From Woeseiaceae bacterium (GTDB lineage: Bacteria; Pseudomonadota; Gammaproteobacteria; Steroidobacterales; Woeseiaceae), in NCBI GenBank assembly GCA_024640365.1, contig JAHEFE010000003.1, positions 62,001 through 126,000 of the forward strand: a stretch of 64,000 nucleotides of DNA. The letters run 5' to 3'. This document shows, one piece after another, positions 26,548 through 35,868 of this stretch (the stretch's first letter is position 1; each line of letters starts with the position of its first letter). A program made the translations under genes and the position numbers. The notes under the pieces were generated by a model that made no database searches, was not told where the DNA came from, and saw only the letters and a program-made list of their open reading frames with translations.

Positions 26548-29500
26548 ATGACTAGCGAATCAGAAATGGACCTGAAACGAGCAGAAGCTGAAGCTGTCGA
26601 TGCCGCGGCAGGAACGCTGGTACTGGTCAGCAAAGAACTGATCGAGACGATTCGCAATGCGCATCTAGCGCTGGAAGATAGTATTGAGGGTCGCGGTGGC
26701 ACGGCTGCCCTGGTTCGATGCGGCGAGTTATTACATCAGGCACGTGGCGCATTGCGTATGTGCGAGATCTATGGTGCCGCGCTACTCACGGAAGAGATGG
26801 AGTCAATTTGCACCTATCTGGCGAGTTTGCGGGCCGGCCGGGGACGAGATGATGGTCTGGACGCTCTGACCAGAGCGATGGTGCAACTTCCAGCATATAT
26901 TGAAAGTCTGCTGGGCGGTGGGCGGGACATTGCGCTCGTATTGTTGCCGATGCTGAACGATTTGCGAGCTGCACGCGGGCAGCCGTTGTTGTCAGAAGGC
27001 ACTTTATTGCTGCTTAACTTGAGTCCGAAACAGGACAAATCAGAACGTCTGGTACGTAATGTAAGTGGAGAAGACGCGGCGGTTGTCGCGAAAAAACTGC
27101 GCCCCAAGTTTCAGCTGGCGTTGCTGGGTTGGTTGAATGGATCCGATCCAAAAGCACATCTGGAAACCCTGTCATCGGTCATGGCTGCACTTGAGCGTTG
27201 CGCTGTACGCGATGATATGTATCAGTTGTGCTGGGTCGTAGGAGGTATCCTCGAATCTCTGTTGAATGGCGGCCTGGAAACATCAATCTCCGTCAAGCGC
27301 TTGCTCGGCCAGACGGATCGACAAATAAAGCACGTTATTGACGAAGGTGAGGCTGCTTTTGCCCAGCACCCGGTCGATGACTTGTTAAATAACCTTCTTT
27401 ATTACGTGGCGCGCTCCAGTCAAAGCGGACCTCGTATCAGCGAAATTCGTTCAGCATTCAATTTATCGGAATTATTACCTGGTGACGCCCAGGTCGAATA
27501 TGCCCGCGAGAGCTTGTCAGCGCCGAGCATCAAGTTGATGAAGACGGTAGCCGCGGCAATCAAAGAAGATCTTGGTCGGGTGAAAGACGTCCTTGATATT
27601 TTTGTTCGCACGGGAATGCGCAAAGCCGGCGAGCTCGTTCCGCAGCTTGAGTTGTTGAAAAAAATCAGCGACACATTGGGGGTCCTTGGGCTAGGTGGCT
27701 TGCGCGGTGACATCGAAGCCGAAATAGAGAGACTAAAAGAGTTGGTGGAAATCCAGGACTCTCCCGACGAAAAAATTCTTATCGACATCGCATCCACTCT
27801 ATTGCGGGTGGAGGACAGTCTTGATCAACAATTATTACGCTTGATTGCACCTGCAAGTAGCCAGGCAGAGGCTGCCGAAGATGACGATCCTGACTTCAAG
27901 CAAGTAGCGGTCGCGGTGATGCGCGAGAGCATCATCAACCTTGCTCGAATTAAAGAGACATTAGGGGACGCGGTCGCAACAAAGGGTGACTCACATGCTT
28001 TAGACAGTCTGCCCGGGCTGCTGCTCGGCATAAAGGCCGCGTTGTTGATGCTCGAGAAAACGCGCGCTGCGGGCATTATTGACCGCATCGGTGAATTGGT
28101 GTCGTTAACGGTCAAAGGTGGCGGACCGAGCCGCCTCACCCAGCGCGAGCTTGATCGTCTGGCTGACGCCATTGTCAGTATCGAGTACTACATGGAGACG
28201 ATTAAAGCGGGTCGTCGCGAACCTTGGTACATGCTCGATAATGCCGAGGGCTGTTTGGCAGCCATCGACAAGCTTGAGCAACGTTTGCTGGAGAGTATAG
28301 CCGCTAAACCGGTCGCTAAAGACCCGGAAGCGAGTAAGTCAGAGGATGCGGGCCGTAGCGAACCGGTAGTCGAGACGCCTGCCTTACTGCCACAAACCAC
28401 TCATGTTATGGCGGTTAATGACAGCCGCATCGATCCCGAACTCCTTGAGCTATTTATTGAGGAGGCGAAAGAAGAGGTCGCCTCAATCAAGCGACATTTA
28501 CCGCAATGGCGTACTTCGCCGGACGATATGGAATTGCTGATCACCGTGCGGCGGTCGTTCCATACGTTGAAAGGTAGCGGCCGCATGGTCGGTGCGGAGC
28601 GCATCGGGGAGTATTGCTGGGCGGTCGAGAACCTGTTGAATCGGTTGATTAACAGGACCTTGTTGCGCACGCCGCCCATGATCGATTTTATTATTAAGGC
28701 TGCTTCAGCGGTGCCTGAACTGGTCGAACAATTGGAGGTCGGCACTGAACCTAAGGCCGATATCAGTTTACTGATTGCACGCGCCAACGCATTTGCGGAC
28801 GGGGATCCAAATGCCGCCGCCTTGACCTTGAACGCAAGCCAGCGGGAGGCAGAGGCACTGGGCCCAGCGGGTCTGGAAATGGATCCCGTTTTGCTGGATA
28901 TATTCTCCAAGGAAACCGCTGGCCATTTGAGCGCCATCGAAGATTTCATTGTGGCCAGTGCGGAGCACAGTGCGCCGTTTAAGGTAAGTGACAAACTTTA
29001 TCGCGCCTGTCACACATTGCACGGCAGTGCCAACATGGCCAATGTCGAGCGTGGTGTAGCAGTCGCTGGCGCCCTTAATCGTTATGTACGTCGCGTGCAT
29101 GATTATGAAGCAGGCCTGGATAGACAAGGTATTGAAGCGCTGGAGGCGGCTGTTGTCGCGATCAAGAATATTGTCGCGGATATCAATCAGACCAATCGCC
29201 CACGGCAGGATTTTTCAGTTCTCGTGCAGCACATTAATTTCCTGTGTGACGAAGTTGCACCTCCTGATGAGCAGGCGGCAGAAGTTGCGGAGACGGATGA
29301 ACAGGTTAGTCACGAGCATGAGACTACTGCGACTGCAGCACCAGAGGTGTCGGAGTTTGAAGAAGCAGCTGAGGATGACAGTGAATACGATGCCGAAATT
29401 GCTGCAATATTTTCGGAAGAGGCCGCCGAGCTACTTGAGGTTGCTGATCAGGCGCTTGCGGTTTGGTCTGGTTCGCAGGGGTCGCAACACGTCGCAGAGT

Positions 29501-32037
29501 TGAAGCGCCATCTGCATACGCTGAAAGGCGGTGCTCGCATGGCTGGCATCCGGGCGATGGGTGATCTGAGCCACGAAGTTGAGACCTTGCTTGCTCATGT
29601 CGAAGATGGTCGATTGGAAAATTCGTCACAGGTTCAGGGCCTATTGCAGGAAAGCATTGATGAGCTGCACCGAATGCGTGATGTGGTTATTTCCGGTAAG
29701 CGCGCCAACAGGGCGAACAACCTTGAGTCTCGCATTCGAGCAGAAACCGGCGGCCAGGATGTTGAGCCTGTAGCAACTGCCCCGGCAGAAATTGGTGTGC
29801 CTGCTGCTGCTGAGATATCGCCGGAAATTGATGCCGAAATTGAGCCGGGTGTCGTGGAGGGCGTTGAGCTTGCAGTTGAGGATGACCAGCAATCTGTTGA
29901 GGAAGCTTCCGAGTTCGACGTTGACGAAGAGTTAGAGCCTTCACTGGAAGAAGCAGGCGAGCCGGATCTTGATGCTGCAGTTGAGGGCGCTGCGGAAATC
30001 GATCTTGAGGAAGAGTTGGATCTTGAGGTTGCGGACCGAATCGACGCTGATGTTGTTGAAACACCTGAAACACCTGAAACACCTGAAACACCTGAAACAC
30101 CTGAAACACCTGAAACACCTGATACCGAAGCGGAAGTAGAGGAAGACGTCACTCGGCCAACGCCGCCGGAATCTTCGACTAACGTCAGGCCGTTCCCGGG
30201 ACAAGCGACGACAGAGCCAAGGCAAGAGTTTGCGCGCATCGACGCGGAACTGTTGGAGGATCTGCTCAATGCGGCCGGTGAAATATCGATTTACCATTCT
30301 CGCCTCAGTCAGCAAGTAAGTTCGATTGATTTCAATCTTGAGGAGCTCGATCAGACTGTCCACAGATTGCGGGAACAATTGCGCAAGCTTGAATTGGAAA
30401 CTGAAGCGCAGATCATGCACCGACATCAGGATACTCTGACGGAGCGCGATTTTGACCCGCTGGAAATGGATCGCTATTCGAATATTCAACAGTTGTCACG
30501 AGCTCTGGCGGAGTCCGCCAGCGACATGGGCAGCCTCAGGGATTTGTTACAAAATTTGACCGGCGAAGCGGATACGTTGCTAGTACAGCAAGCCCGGGTA
30601 ACTGCGGAGCTACAGGATGGTCTCATGCGTACGCGCATGGTTCCGTTCCAACGGCATGTGCCGCGCTTGACCAGACTGGTACGCCAGCTTGCTACTGAAA
30701 CGGGCAAGCGGGCCGAGCTCGCTGTGGAAGGAGGATCCGGTGAGCTAGATCGGCAAGTGCTGGATAAGATGTTGCCGCCATTTGAGCATATGCTCCGCAA
30801 CGCAATTATCCACGGCATAGAAGCACCTGGCGATCGGCAGGCTGCAGGCAAGCCTGCCAGCGGACGAATTACTATTCGATTGCATCGTGAAGGTGCGGAA
30901 ATGGTAATAGACGTCGCGGATGATGGGGCCGGCCTGAATGTTGATGCCATTCGGCGCAAAGCGTATGAGCGTGGATTACTTGAGCCTGGCGCGCGAGCGG
31001 ATGACGCCTCGATCATTGAGCTGATACTTACTTCGGGCTTCAGCACGGCGGGAGTGCTCACTCAATCGGCAGGTCGTGGCGTTGGCATGGATGTCGTTGC
31101 AACAGAAGTGAAAAAACTCGGTGGGTCACTGAGTATTTCGTCTGTTGCAGGCCAAGGTAGTAATTTCACGATCCGCCTGCCATTTACACTCGCAATCACA
31201 CAAGCACTGATCGTACGTACTGGCGATGAAGTGTACGCGTTGCCTTTACCGACTGTAGAAGGTGTCGCCAGAATTTCACGAGCCGAACTCGATAACATGC
31301 TGAGCAAGCCGGACCCAACGTATCAGTACGGAGAGCAGACGTATCGCTTCCGCCATCTGGGAATGTATCTTGGCGGGCAGGCGGCGAAGTTGCCAGATGA
31401 CGACTCCCATATATCCGTTATCCTGGTCCGTGCCGGAGAGTACTCGGCCGCACTACTGACTGACGAGATGCTGGCCAGTCGAGAGGTGGTGGTCAAGTCT
31501 GCCGGCCCGCAGTTGGCGAGCATTCGCGGTATCTCCGGAGCGACCATACTCGGTGATGGCAGTATTGTTTTAATTCTTGATGTTGGCGCGCTGGTTCGCA
31601 GCGGAGCGCCCGTGGTTGAGATAAGGACTTTGCCACCCAAGCCGAGCGACGAACGACCTACAGCTCTGGTCGTTGATGACTCGATAACGGTTCGCCGGGT
31701 CATGGAGCGCTTCCTGCAACGTAACGGTATTCGCGTGATTACCGCCAAAGACGGTCTAGATGCCGTGAGCCAGTTGCGTGATATCAAGCCCGATATCATT
31801 CTTCTGGATATCGAAATGCCACGTATGGATGGTTATGAGTTCGCAAAGCACGTGCGCAACGATCCACGCGTATCGGATACGCCGATTATTATGATTACTT
31901 CTCGTGTGGGAGATAAGCATCGGGCCAGGGCGATAGAGATTGGTGTTAATGATTATCTTGGCAAGCCGTATCAGGAGTCTCAATTATTGGAGGCAATTCA
32001 ACGCTTGCTGGACGATAGAGGTATCAGGTTAAAGTGA
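26548..32037 (+). CDS. chpA: Chemotaxis hybrid histidine kinase ChpA
   Basis: Giant CheA-type kinase of the twitching system, 1829 residues. A degenerate N-terminal Hpt-like segment (H63) comes first, then a long helical region. Three clear Hpt domains follow with H672 (FHTLKGSGRM), H822 (CHTLHGSANM) and H990 (LHTLKGGARM). An acidic linker contains seven ETP repeats. The catalytic core has FEHMLRNAIIHGIE, DVADDGAGL and GRGVGMDVV, then a CheW domain and a C-terminal receiver (D1754 in LLDIEMPRMDG). The Pseudomonas protein has more Hpt-like domains and is longer. The start is at 26548; TTG at 26545 is also in frame. Confidence 0.95.
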   Translation: MTSESEMDLKRAEAEAVDAAAGTLVLVSKELIETIRNAHLALEDSIEGRGGTAALVRCGELLHQARGALRMCEIYGAALLTEEMESICTYLASLRAGRGRDDGLDALTRAMVQLPAYIESLLGGGRDIALVLLPMLNDLRAARGQPLLSEGTLLLLNLSPKQDKSERLVRNVSGEDAAVVAKKLRPKFQLALLGWLNGSDPKAHLETLSSVMAALERCAVRDDMYQLCWVVGGILESLLNGGLETSISVKRLLGQTDRQIKHVIDEGEAAFAQHPVDDLLNNLLYYVARSSQSGPRISEIRSAFNLSELLPGDAQVEYARESLSAPSIKLMKTVAAAIKEDLGRVKDVLDIFVRTGMRKAGELVPQLELLKKISDTLGVLGLGGLRGDIEAEIERLKELVEIQDSPDEKILIDIASTLLRVEDSLDQQLLRLIAPASSQAEAAEDDDPDFKQVAVAVMRESIINLARIKETLGDAVATKGDSHALDSLPGLLLGIKAALLMLEKTRAAGIIDRIGELVSLTVKGGGPSRLTQRELDRLADAIVSIEYYMETIKAGRREPWYMLDNAEGCLAAIDKLEQRLLESIAAKPVAKDPEASKSEDAGRSEPVVETPALLPQTTHVMAVNDSRIDPELLELFIEEAKEEVASIKRHLPQWRTSPDDMELLITVRRSFHTLKGSGRMVGAERIGEYCWAVENLLNRLINRTLLRTPPMIDFIIKAASAVPELVEQLEVGTEPKADISLLIARANAFADGDPNAAALTLNASQREAEALGPAGLEMDPVLLDIFSKETAGHLSAIEDFIVASAEHSAPFKVSDKLYRACHTLHGSANMANVERGVAVAGALNRYVRRVHDYEAGLDRQGIEALEAAVVAIKNIVADINQTNRPRQDFSVLVQHINFLCDEVAPPDEQAAEVAETDEQVSHEHETTATAAPEVSEFEEAAEDDSEYDAEIAAIFSEEAAELLEVADQALAVWSGSQGSQHVAELKRHLHTLKGGARMAGIRAMGDLSHEVETLLAHVEDGRLENSSQVQGLLQESIDELHRMRDVVISGKRANRANNLESRIRAETGGQDVEPVATAPAEIGVPAAAEISPEIDAEIEPGVVEGVELAVEDDQQSVEEASEFDVDEELEPSLEEAGEPDLDAAVEGAAEIDLEEELDLEVADRIDADVVETPETPETPETPETPETPETPDTEAEVEEDVTRPTPPESSTNVRPFPGQATTEPRQEFARIDAELLEDLLNAAGEISIYHSRLSQQVSSIDFNLEELDQTVHRLREQLRKLELETEAQIMHRHQDTLTERDFDPLEMDRYSNIQQLSRALAESASDMGSLRDLLQNLTGEADTLLVQQARVTAELQDGLMRTRMVPFQRHVPRLTRLVRQLATETGKRAELAVEGGSGELDRQVLDKMLPPFEHMLRNAIIHGIEAPGDRQAAGKPASGRITIRLHREGAEMVIDVADDGAGLNVDAIRRKAYERGLLEPGARADDASIIELILTSGFSTAGVLTQSAGRGVGMDVVATEVKKLGGSLSISSVAGQGSNFTIRLPFTLAITQALIVRTGDEVYALPLPTVEGVARISRAELDNMLSKPDPTYQYGEQTYRFRHLGMYLGGQAAKLPDDDSHISVILVRAGEYSAALLTDEMLASREVVVKSAGPQLASIRGISGATILGDGSIVLILDVGALVRSGAPVVEIRTLPPKPSDERPTALVVDDSITVRRVMERFLQRNGIRVITAKDGLDAVSQLRDIKPDIILLDIEMPRMDGYEFAKHVRNDPRVSDTPIIMITSRVGDKHRARAIEIGVNDYLGKPYQESQLLEAIQRLLDDRGIRLK
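30058..30120 (+). repeat. Seven perfect 9-bp tandem repeats inside chpA
   Basis: Seven exact copies of GAAACACCT, encoding Glu-Thr-Pro seven times in the acidic linker before the kinase core, followed by one diverged unit (GAT ACC GAA). Being in multiples of nine, copy changes would stay in frame. Confidence 0.97.
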
Positions 32038-32504
32038 GTGACGCGGTAGAAGAGTTATACAGTTTGCTGATTCCCCTCGCCGAGGATCGCCTGATCGTAC
32101 CGCGCGCCTGTGTGGCCGAGGTTGTACGATTTATCGAGCCTGAAAATTCACCGGGAAGTGAGGATTGGTATCTCGGGACGGTGAACTGGAACGGCCGCCA
32201 ATTACCCGTGGTTGCTTTCGAAGGCATGATAGGTAGTGATATTCCTGTTATGACCGGTCGAACACGAATTGTGGTTTTCTATGCGAGTGCGGGGAAATTG
32301 CGGGGTGGTTTTTTTGGGATTTTGACCCAAGGATTTCCGCAGCTCGTGCGTGTTAATCGCGAAGTACTGAAGCTGGATACGTCGGTTGAACTCCCAGAGC
32401 AGGCGCCGGTCTTTTGTCGGGTCAAGATGATTAACGAGTTTCCTCTTATTCCGAATCTTGAGAGCGTCGAGGAACGGCTTGCCGAGATTACGCTGCAAAG
32501 CTGA
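32034..32504 (+). CDS. CheW-domain protein, ChpC-like
   Basis: A 156-residue CheW-like protein whose GTG start overlaps the chpA stop by four bases. It shows the CheW pattern in LLIPLAEDRLIVPRACVAEV, WYLGTVNWNGRQLPVVAFE and RIVVFYASAGKLRGGFFGI. In Pseudomonas the second CheW adaptor of the Pil-Chp system is ChpC, and this gene is its likely counterpart. It is the last gene of the operon and ends eight bases before the convergent rsmE. Confidence 0.88.
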   Translation: MSDAVEELYSLLIPLAEDRLIVPRACVAEVVRFIEPENSPGSEDWYLGTVNWNGRQLPVVAFEGMIGSDIPVMTGRTRIVVFYASAGKLRGGFFGILTQGFPQLVRVNREVLKLDTSVELPEQAPVFCRVKMINEFPLIPNLESVEERLAEITLQS

Positions 32505-32512
32505 CGTTAGTC

Positions 32513-33253
32513 TTATCCGTCCAGATCGCCCCAGCACGCTTGAGCAAGAGACAAGGCTACCAATGCTGCGGTCTCCGTCCGAAGCACTCTTGGCCCGAGC
32601 GAAACTCCTACGAATCCGGCCTGTTGCGCCATGTCACATTCGATATCACTCAGTCCACCTTCCGGTCCGATCAATAACATAACCTCACCGGCGGGCGCTG
32701 CGATGCTATGAAATTGCTTTTGGGCTCCCGGTAAAAGCATTATTTTGGTAGCGTTCACTGCTGCCGATTGCTCGATCCAGCCATTTAGTGGCTGCGGTCC
32801 GTTAATGTCAGGAAGGCGGTTCCTTCCCGATTGTTCACAAGCGCTGATGGCTATTTTCGCCCAATGATCCTGGCGTTTTTCTGCTCGTTTGGGGTCGAGT
32901 TTGATTACCGAATACTCGCTGAGTAACGGCGTGATCTGGCGTACGCCAAGCTCGGTCGATTTTTGCACGACCAGATCCATGCGTTCACCTTTTGATACGC
33001 ATTGCACGAGGTGCAGGTTCAATCGTGATTCGCGGTCGTCCGCGCAATACTCGCCGAGCGTGATGCTGAGCTCGCTTTTACTGACAGCATTAATTACTGC
33101 CAGATATTCGCCGCCACGGCCATCAAATATAATTAATTCTCGGCCAACACGGAGCCGCAAAACCCGGGATACGTAGTTAGCCTGTTCGGCACCCAGGGTT
33201 ACGTCTTGTCGCGCCGAGAGCGGGAGCGGACAGAACAAGCGGGTTACGCGCAT
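32513..33253 (-). CDS. rsmE: 16S rRNA (uracil(1498)-N(3))-methyltransferase
   Basis: Methylates N3 of U1498 in 16S rRNA. The 246-residue protein has an N-terminal PUA-like part (RLFCPLPLSARQDVTLG, HYVSRVLRLR-like segment) and a SPOUT methyltransferase knot with MLLIGPEGGLSDIE and VSLGPRVLRTETA. It is full length and converges on the Pil-Chp operon. Confidence 0.97.
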   Translation of the reverse strand: MRVTRLFCPLPLSARQDVTLGAEQANYVSRVLRLRVGRELIIFDGRGGEYLAVINAVSKSELSITLGEYCADDRESRLNLHLVQCVSKGERMDLVVQKSTELGVRQITPLLSEYSVIKLDPKRAEKRQDHWAKIAISACEQSGRNRLPDINGPQPLNGWIEQSAAVNATKIMLLPGAQKQFHSIAAPAGEVMLLIGPEGGLSDIECDMAQQAGFVGVSLGPRVLRTETAALVALSLAQACWGDLDG

Positions 33254-33443
33254 CGTGGTTGAACTCCGGGGTTGGTTGCCAGCAGCCTATTGTAGGCAGA
33301 CTATCCCGTTGACCCAAGAACTCATTGGACCAAGCCGTTCTCGTTGACAAGAGTTGGGCATTCGCACGACTATCTATTTACCACGTGGTATACCATTCGA
33401 GGCGATCCGTGCGGTGGTCGAGCGCATCCAGGGAGGCGGGATT

Positions 33444-34025
33444 CTGAGTAAGTCAGGCAATTATAAAATCGACGCCACCAGTGGACTGGTCGGGGGCGCA
33501 GAGCAGCGGCCATCCCCAAATTGTGACGAGAGACCGGCTGGCATAGCGCCGTCGCTGGTTGTGTTGCACGGTATTAGTCTGCCGCCGGGCGAGTTTGGCG
33601 GACCACACATTGAGCAGTTATTTGCCAATCAATTGGACTGGGACAGTCACCCTTATTTCGGAGAAATTCGAGGCTTGAAGGTATCGTCACATCTTCTTAT
33701 TCGGCGCGACGGGGCATTGCTGCAGTTCGTGCCTTTGCATTTGCGCGCATGGCATGCGGGATTGTCCCGGTTTCGTGAGCGCGCCCAATGTAATGATTTT
33801 TCCCTTGGCATTGAGTTGGAAGGAGTGGATGACGCGCCGTACGAGGATTGCCAATATGCGACTCTGATTGATGTGCTGAGAAGCCTATTTGGGCACTATC
33901 GAGGCATCAATCCGCGGCACGTGGTGGGTCATTGTGATATCGCTCCCGGGCGAAAAACGGACCCTGGAACTGCTTTCGATTGGTTACGGTTGTATGATGG
34001 GCTTGGTGCGACGTCGGGGAATTAG
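33444..34025 (+). CDS. ampD: 1,6-anhydro-N-acetylmuramyl-L-alanine amidase AmpD
   Basis: Cytosolic zinc amidase that cleaves the stem peptide from recycled anhydro-muropeptides. Signatures are SPNCDERPAG, VLHGISLPPGEFGG, LGIELEGVDD and VGHCDIAPGRKTDPG, with the zinc histidines in VLHG and GHCD. The frame is open from a TTG at 33354. The family N-terminus aligns best with a start at the CTG at 33444, which has GGGAGG at 33431-33436 seven bases upstream; ATT at 33441 is also possible. This gives 193 residues, close to the usual length. Next comes ampE. Confidence 0.93.
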   Translation: MSKSGNYKIDATSGLVGGAEQRPSPNCDERPAGIAPSLVVLHGISLPPGEFGGPHIEQLFANQLDWDSHPYFGEIRGLKVSSHLLIRRDGALLQFVPLHLRAWHAGLSRFRERAQCNDFSLGIELEGVDDAPYEDCQYATLIDVLRSLFGHYRGINPRHVVGHCDIAPGRKTDPGTAFDWLRLYDGLGATSGN

Positions 34026-34052
34026 TCCCGGCGACCGGAAATTTGGGAAAAT

Positions 34053-34964
34053 ATGAAACTGCTGGCATTACTTATTGGATTATTGATCGAGCGTCTCGCG
34101 ACACATCTGTTTCATTGGCGCGATCTTCGTTGGCTCGATCATATTATTGATCGGGGAATTCGGCTGGCATCGAAGTTGTCGAGTTGGCCGGCTATCGTGC
34201 CAGCCCTGGTGCTCGCGTTCTTGCTGGTCGCGCCAATTCTGCTAGTACGTATTTTTATTGGCAATGAATTTGGAGGCGTGCCGTACTTTGTACTTGCCAT
34301 TATCGTGTTGTTTTTCTCGCTAGGCCCCAAGGATATTGGTGAAGAGGTAGATGACTATTGCTCCGCACTCGAAGCGGATGACGAGCAGCGCATAATTGAG
34401 GCCGCTGCAGCTTTGCTGGAAGCAGAGGTTCCGGACGATACCGAGGAACGTATCCGCCGAGTAGAAGGAGCGGTTTGTATTGAGGCAAATAATCGCCTGT
34501 TTGCGGTAATTTTCTGGTTCGTTTTGTTAGGCCCTGTGGGGGCCTGGTTTTATAGGGTTGCGGATTTGATAAGACGGCGTGCTGTTTTTCTGGCGGCGCA
34601 GTCTGCGGATACAGAAGACACTATCGAACTGCAGCGCGAAGCGGTAGAGAATCTGCATGGCCTACTGGCATGGATACCCGCCCGGTTGACCGCTGCTGTT
34701 TATGGCATGGCGGGCAGTTTCGATGGCGCAAGATCGGCCTGGAAGACGGTGGATAGTGATGCTCTGCTAACTTTGTCGGAGCATAGCGAGAGATTGCTGG
34801 CGCGCGTCGGTACCGGCGCACTGTTGCTTGAGACCGAGGCCGGAGAGACGGATTCGGAGCGTGGAATTCGCGGCGCGACAGCTGCAAATGGATTGGTCTT
34901 CAGGTCGTTCGTTATCTGGGCGGCCGTCATTGCGATAATGACGTTGCACGGCTCCTTTGCGTGA
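34053..34964 (+). CDS. ampE: AmpE family inner-membrane protein
   Basis: A 303-residue polytopic protein of the AmpE/CobD-CbiB-like family, with membrane segments near 1-15, 45-70, 75-90, 150-170 and 282-298. The family start MKLLALLIGLLIERLATHLF and the cytosolic helical loop (PKDIGEEVDDYCSALEADDE) are typical. AmpE is encoded with AmpD in enterobacteria and pseudomonads and was proposed as a sensor in beta-lactamase induction. No ampC or ampR is in the window. Confidence 0.93.
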   Translation: MKLLALLIGLLIERLATHLFHWRDLRWLDHIIDRGIRLASKLSSWPAIVPALVLAFLLVAPILLVRIFIGNEFGGVPYFVLAIIVLFFSLGPKDIGEEVDDYCSALEADDEQRIIEAAAALLEAEVPDDTEERIRRVEGAVCIEANNRLFAVIFWFVLLGPVGAWFYRVADLIRRRAVFLAAQSADTEDTIELQREAVENLHGLLAWIPARLTAAVYGMAGSFDGARSAWKTVDSDALLTLSEHSERLLARVGTGALLLETEAGETDSERGIRGATAANGLVFRSFVIWAAVIAIMTLHGSFA

Positions 34965-35844
34965 CGGATCGTTGTTACGCCTGATTGTAATCGTAGCCAG
35001 TATTTTCGGCCTCTTTGCGTGTGAGCGCCAGATCGGGCCTGTTGAGGACGTGGTTGCTAATACTACCCAACCGCAGCGAATTGTTTCGCTTGCCCCACAT
35101 CTGACTGAGTTGATTTTTGCGCTTGGCGCGCAAGATAAATTGGTTGGCGTAAGTCAGTATTCAGATTACCCTTCGGCCGCGAGTGCCTTGCCCCGCATCG
35201 GTGATGCTTTTCGAGTTGATCAGGAGCAGCTGGCGCTTGCTCGGCCTGATCTGATTCTCGCCTGGGACAGCGGCACGCCAAAGCAGGTTGTTCACGAATT
35301 ACGTCAGCGGGGCTATCGGGTCGAGGTGATACATAGCAAGGGGCTGAGCGGTGTCAGCTCGGCGATACGCCAACTTGGTGGGTTAACAGGCACCACAGGC
35401 AAAGCAGTCGCTATCGCCGCAGAATTTGAGGGCGGATTGCAGGATCTTGCCGAGCGCTATTCCACGTTGCCTTCGATACGTGTTTTCTACCAGATTTCTT
35501 TGCGACCGCTGTATACGATAAACAAGGATCATGCGATCAGTGAGCTCATTGAAATATGCGGCGGCAAGAATATTTTTGATGATCTGAGTCAGCTGGCTCC
35601 ATTAATCGGTACGGAGGCTGTTCTGGACCGTGATCCCGAAGTCATTCTGGCTGGGACAGACTCGCTATCGCCGTTTGCCGAATGGGATCGCTGGCAGCAA
35701 CTGAGCGCTAATCGTTATGGTAACCGATTTCGAATCCCGGCAGATTTGATTGCCCGCGATACACCTCGACTGCTGCAGGCGGGTGCGGCCGTCTGTGAGG
35801 CGTTGCAGCAGGGTCGCCAGAACCGCGCTACGTTCAAAAAATAA
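34957..35844 (+). CDS. btuF: Cobalamin-binding substrate protein BtuF-like
   Basis: A 295-residue ABC-transporter substrate-binding protein with a lipobox (LFAC, about residue 22). The two-lobe helical-backbone fold of the BtuF/FecB class is evident in QRIVSLAPHLTELIFALGAQ, LVGVSQYSDYP, QEQLALARPDLILAW and HAISELIEICGGKNIF. B12 rather than siderophore is inferred from the neighbours btuB, the adenosyltransferase and the riboswitch. It begins with TTG at 34957 inside the ampE end (overlap of eight bases). The matching ATPase (39.6 kb) and permease (58.2 kb) are encoded elsewhere in this window. Confidence 0.88.
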   Translation: MRDGSLLRLIVIVASIFGLFACERQIGPVEDVVANTTQPQRIVSLAPHLTELIFALGAQDKLVGVSQYSDYPSAASALPRIGDAFRVDQEQLALARPDLILAWDSGTPKQVVHELRQRGYRVEVIHSKGLSGVSSAIRQLGGLTGTTGKAVAIAAEFEGGLQDLAERYSTLPSIRVFYQISLRPLYTINKDHAISELIEICGGKNIFDDLSQLAPLIGTEAVLDRDPEVILAGTDSLSPFAEWDRWQQLSANRYGNRFRIPADLIARDTPRLLQAGAAVCEALQQGRQNRATFKK

Positions 35845-35868
35845 TCGCGGAGAGATGGCGAATAAGGG

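Noticed and set aside
29634-30269. Long leftward Ser/Val-rich frame inside chpA
   Set aside because: It is the complement of the repetitive acidic linker of chpA, with simple-sequence composition and no start signal.
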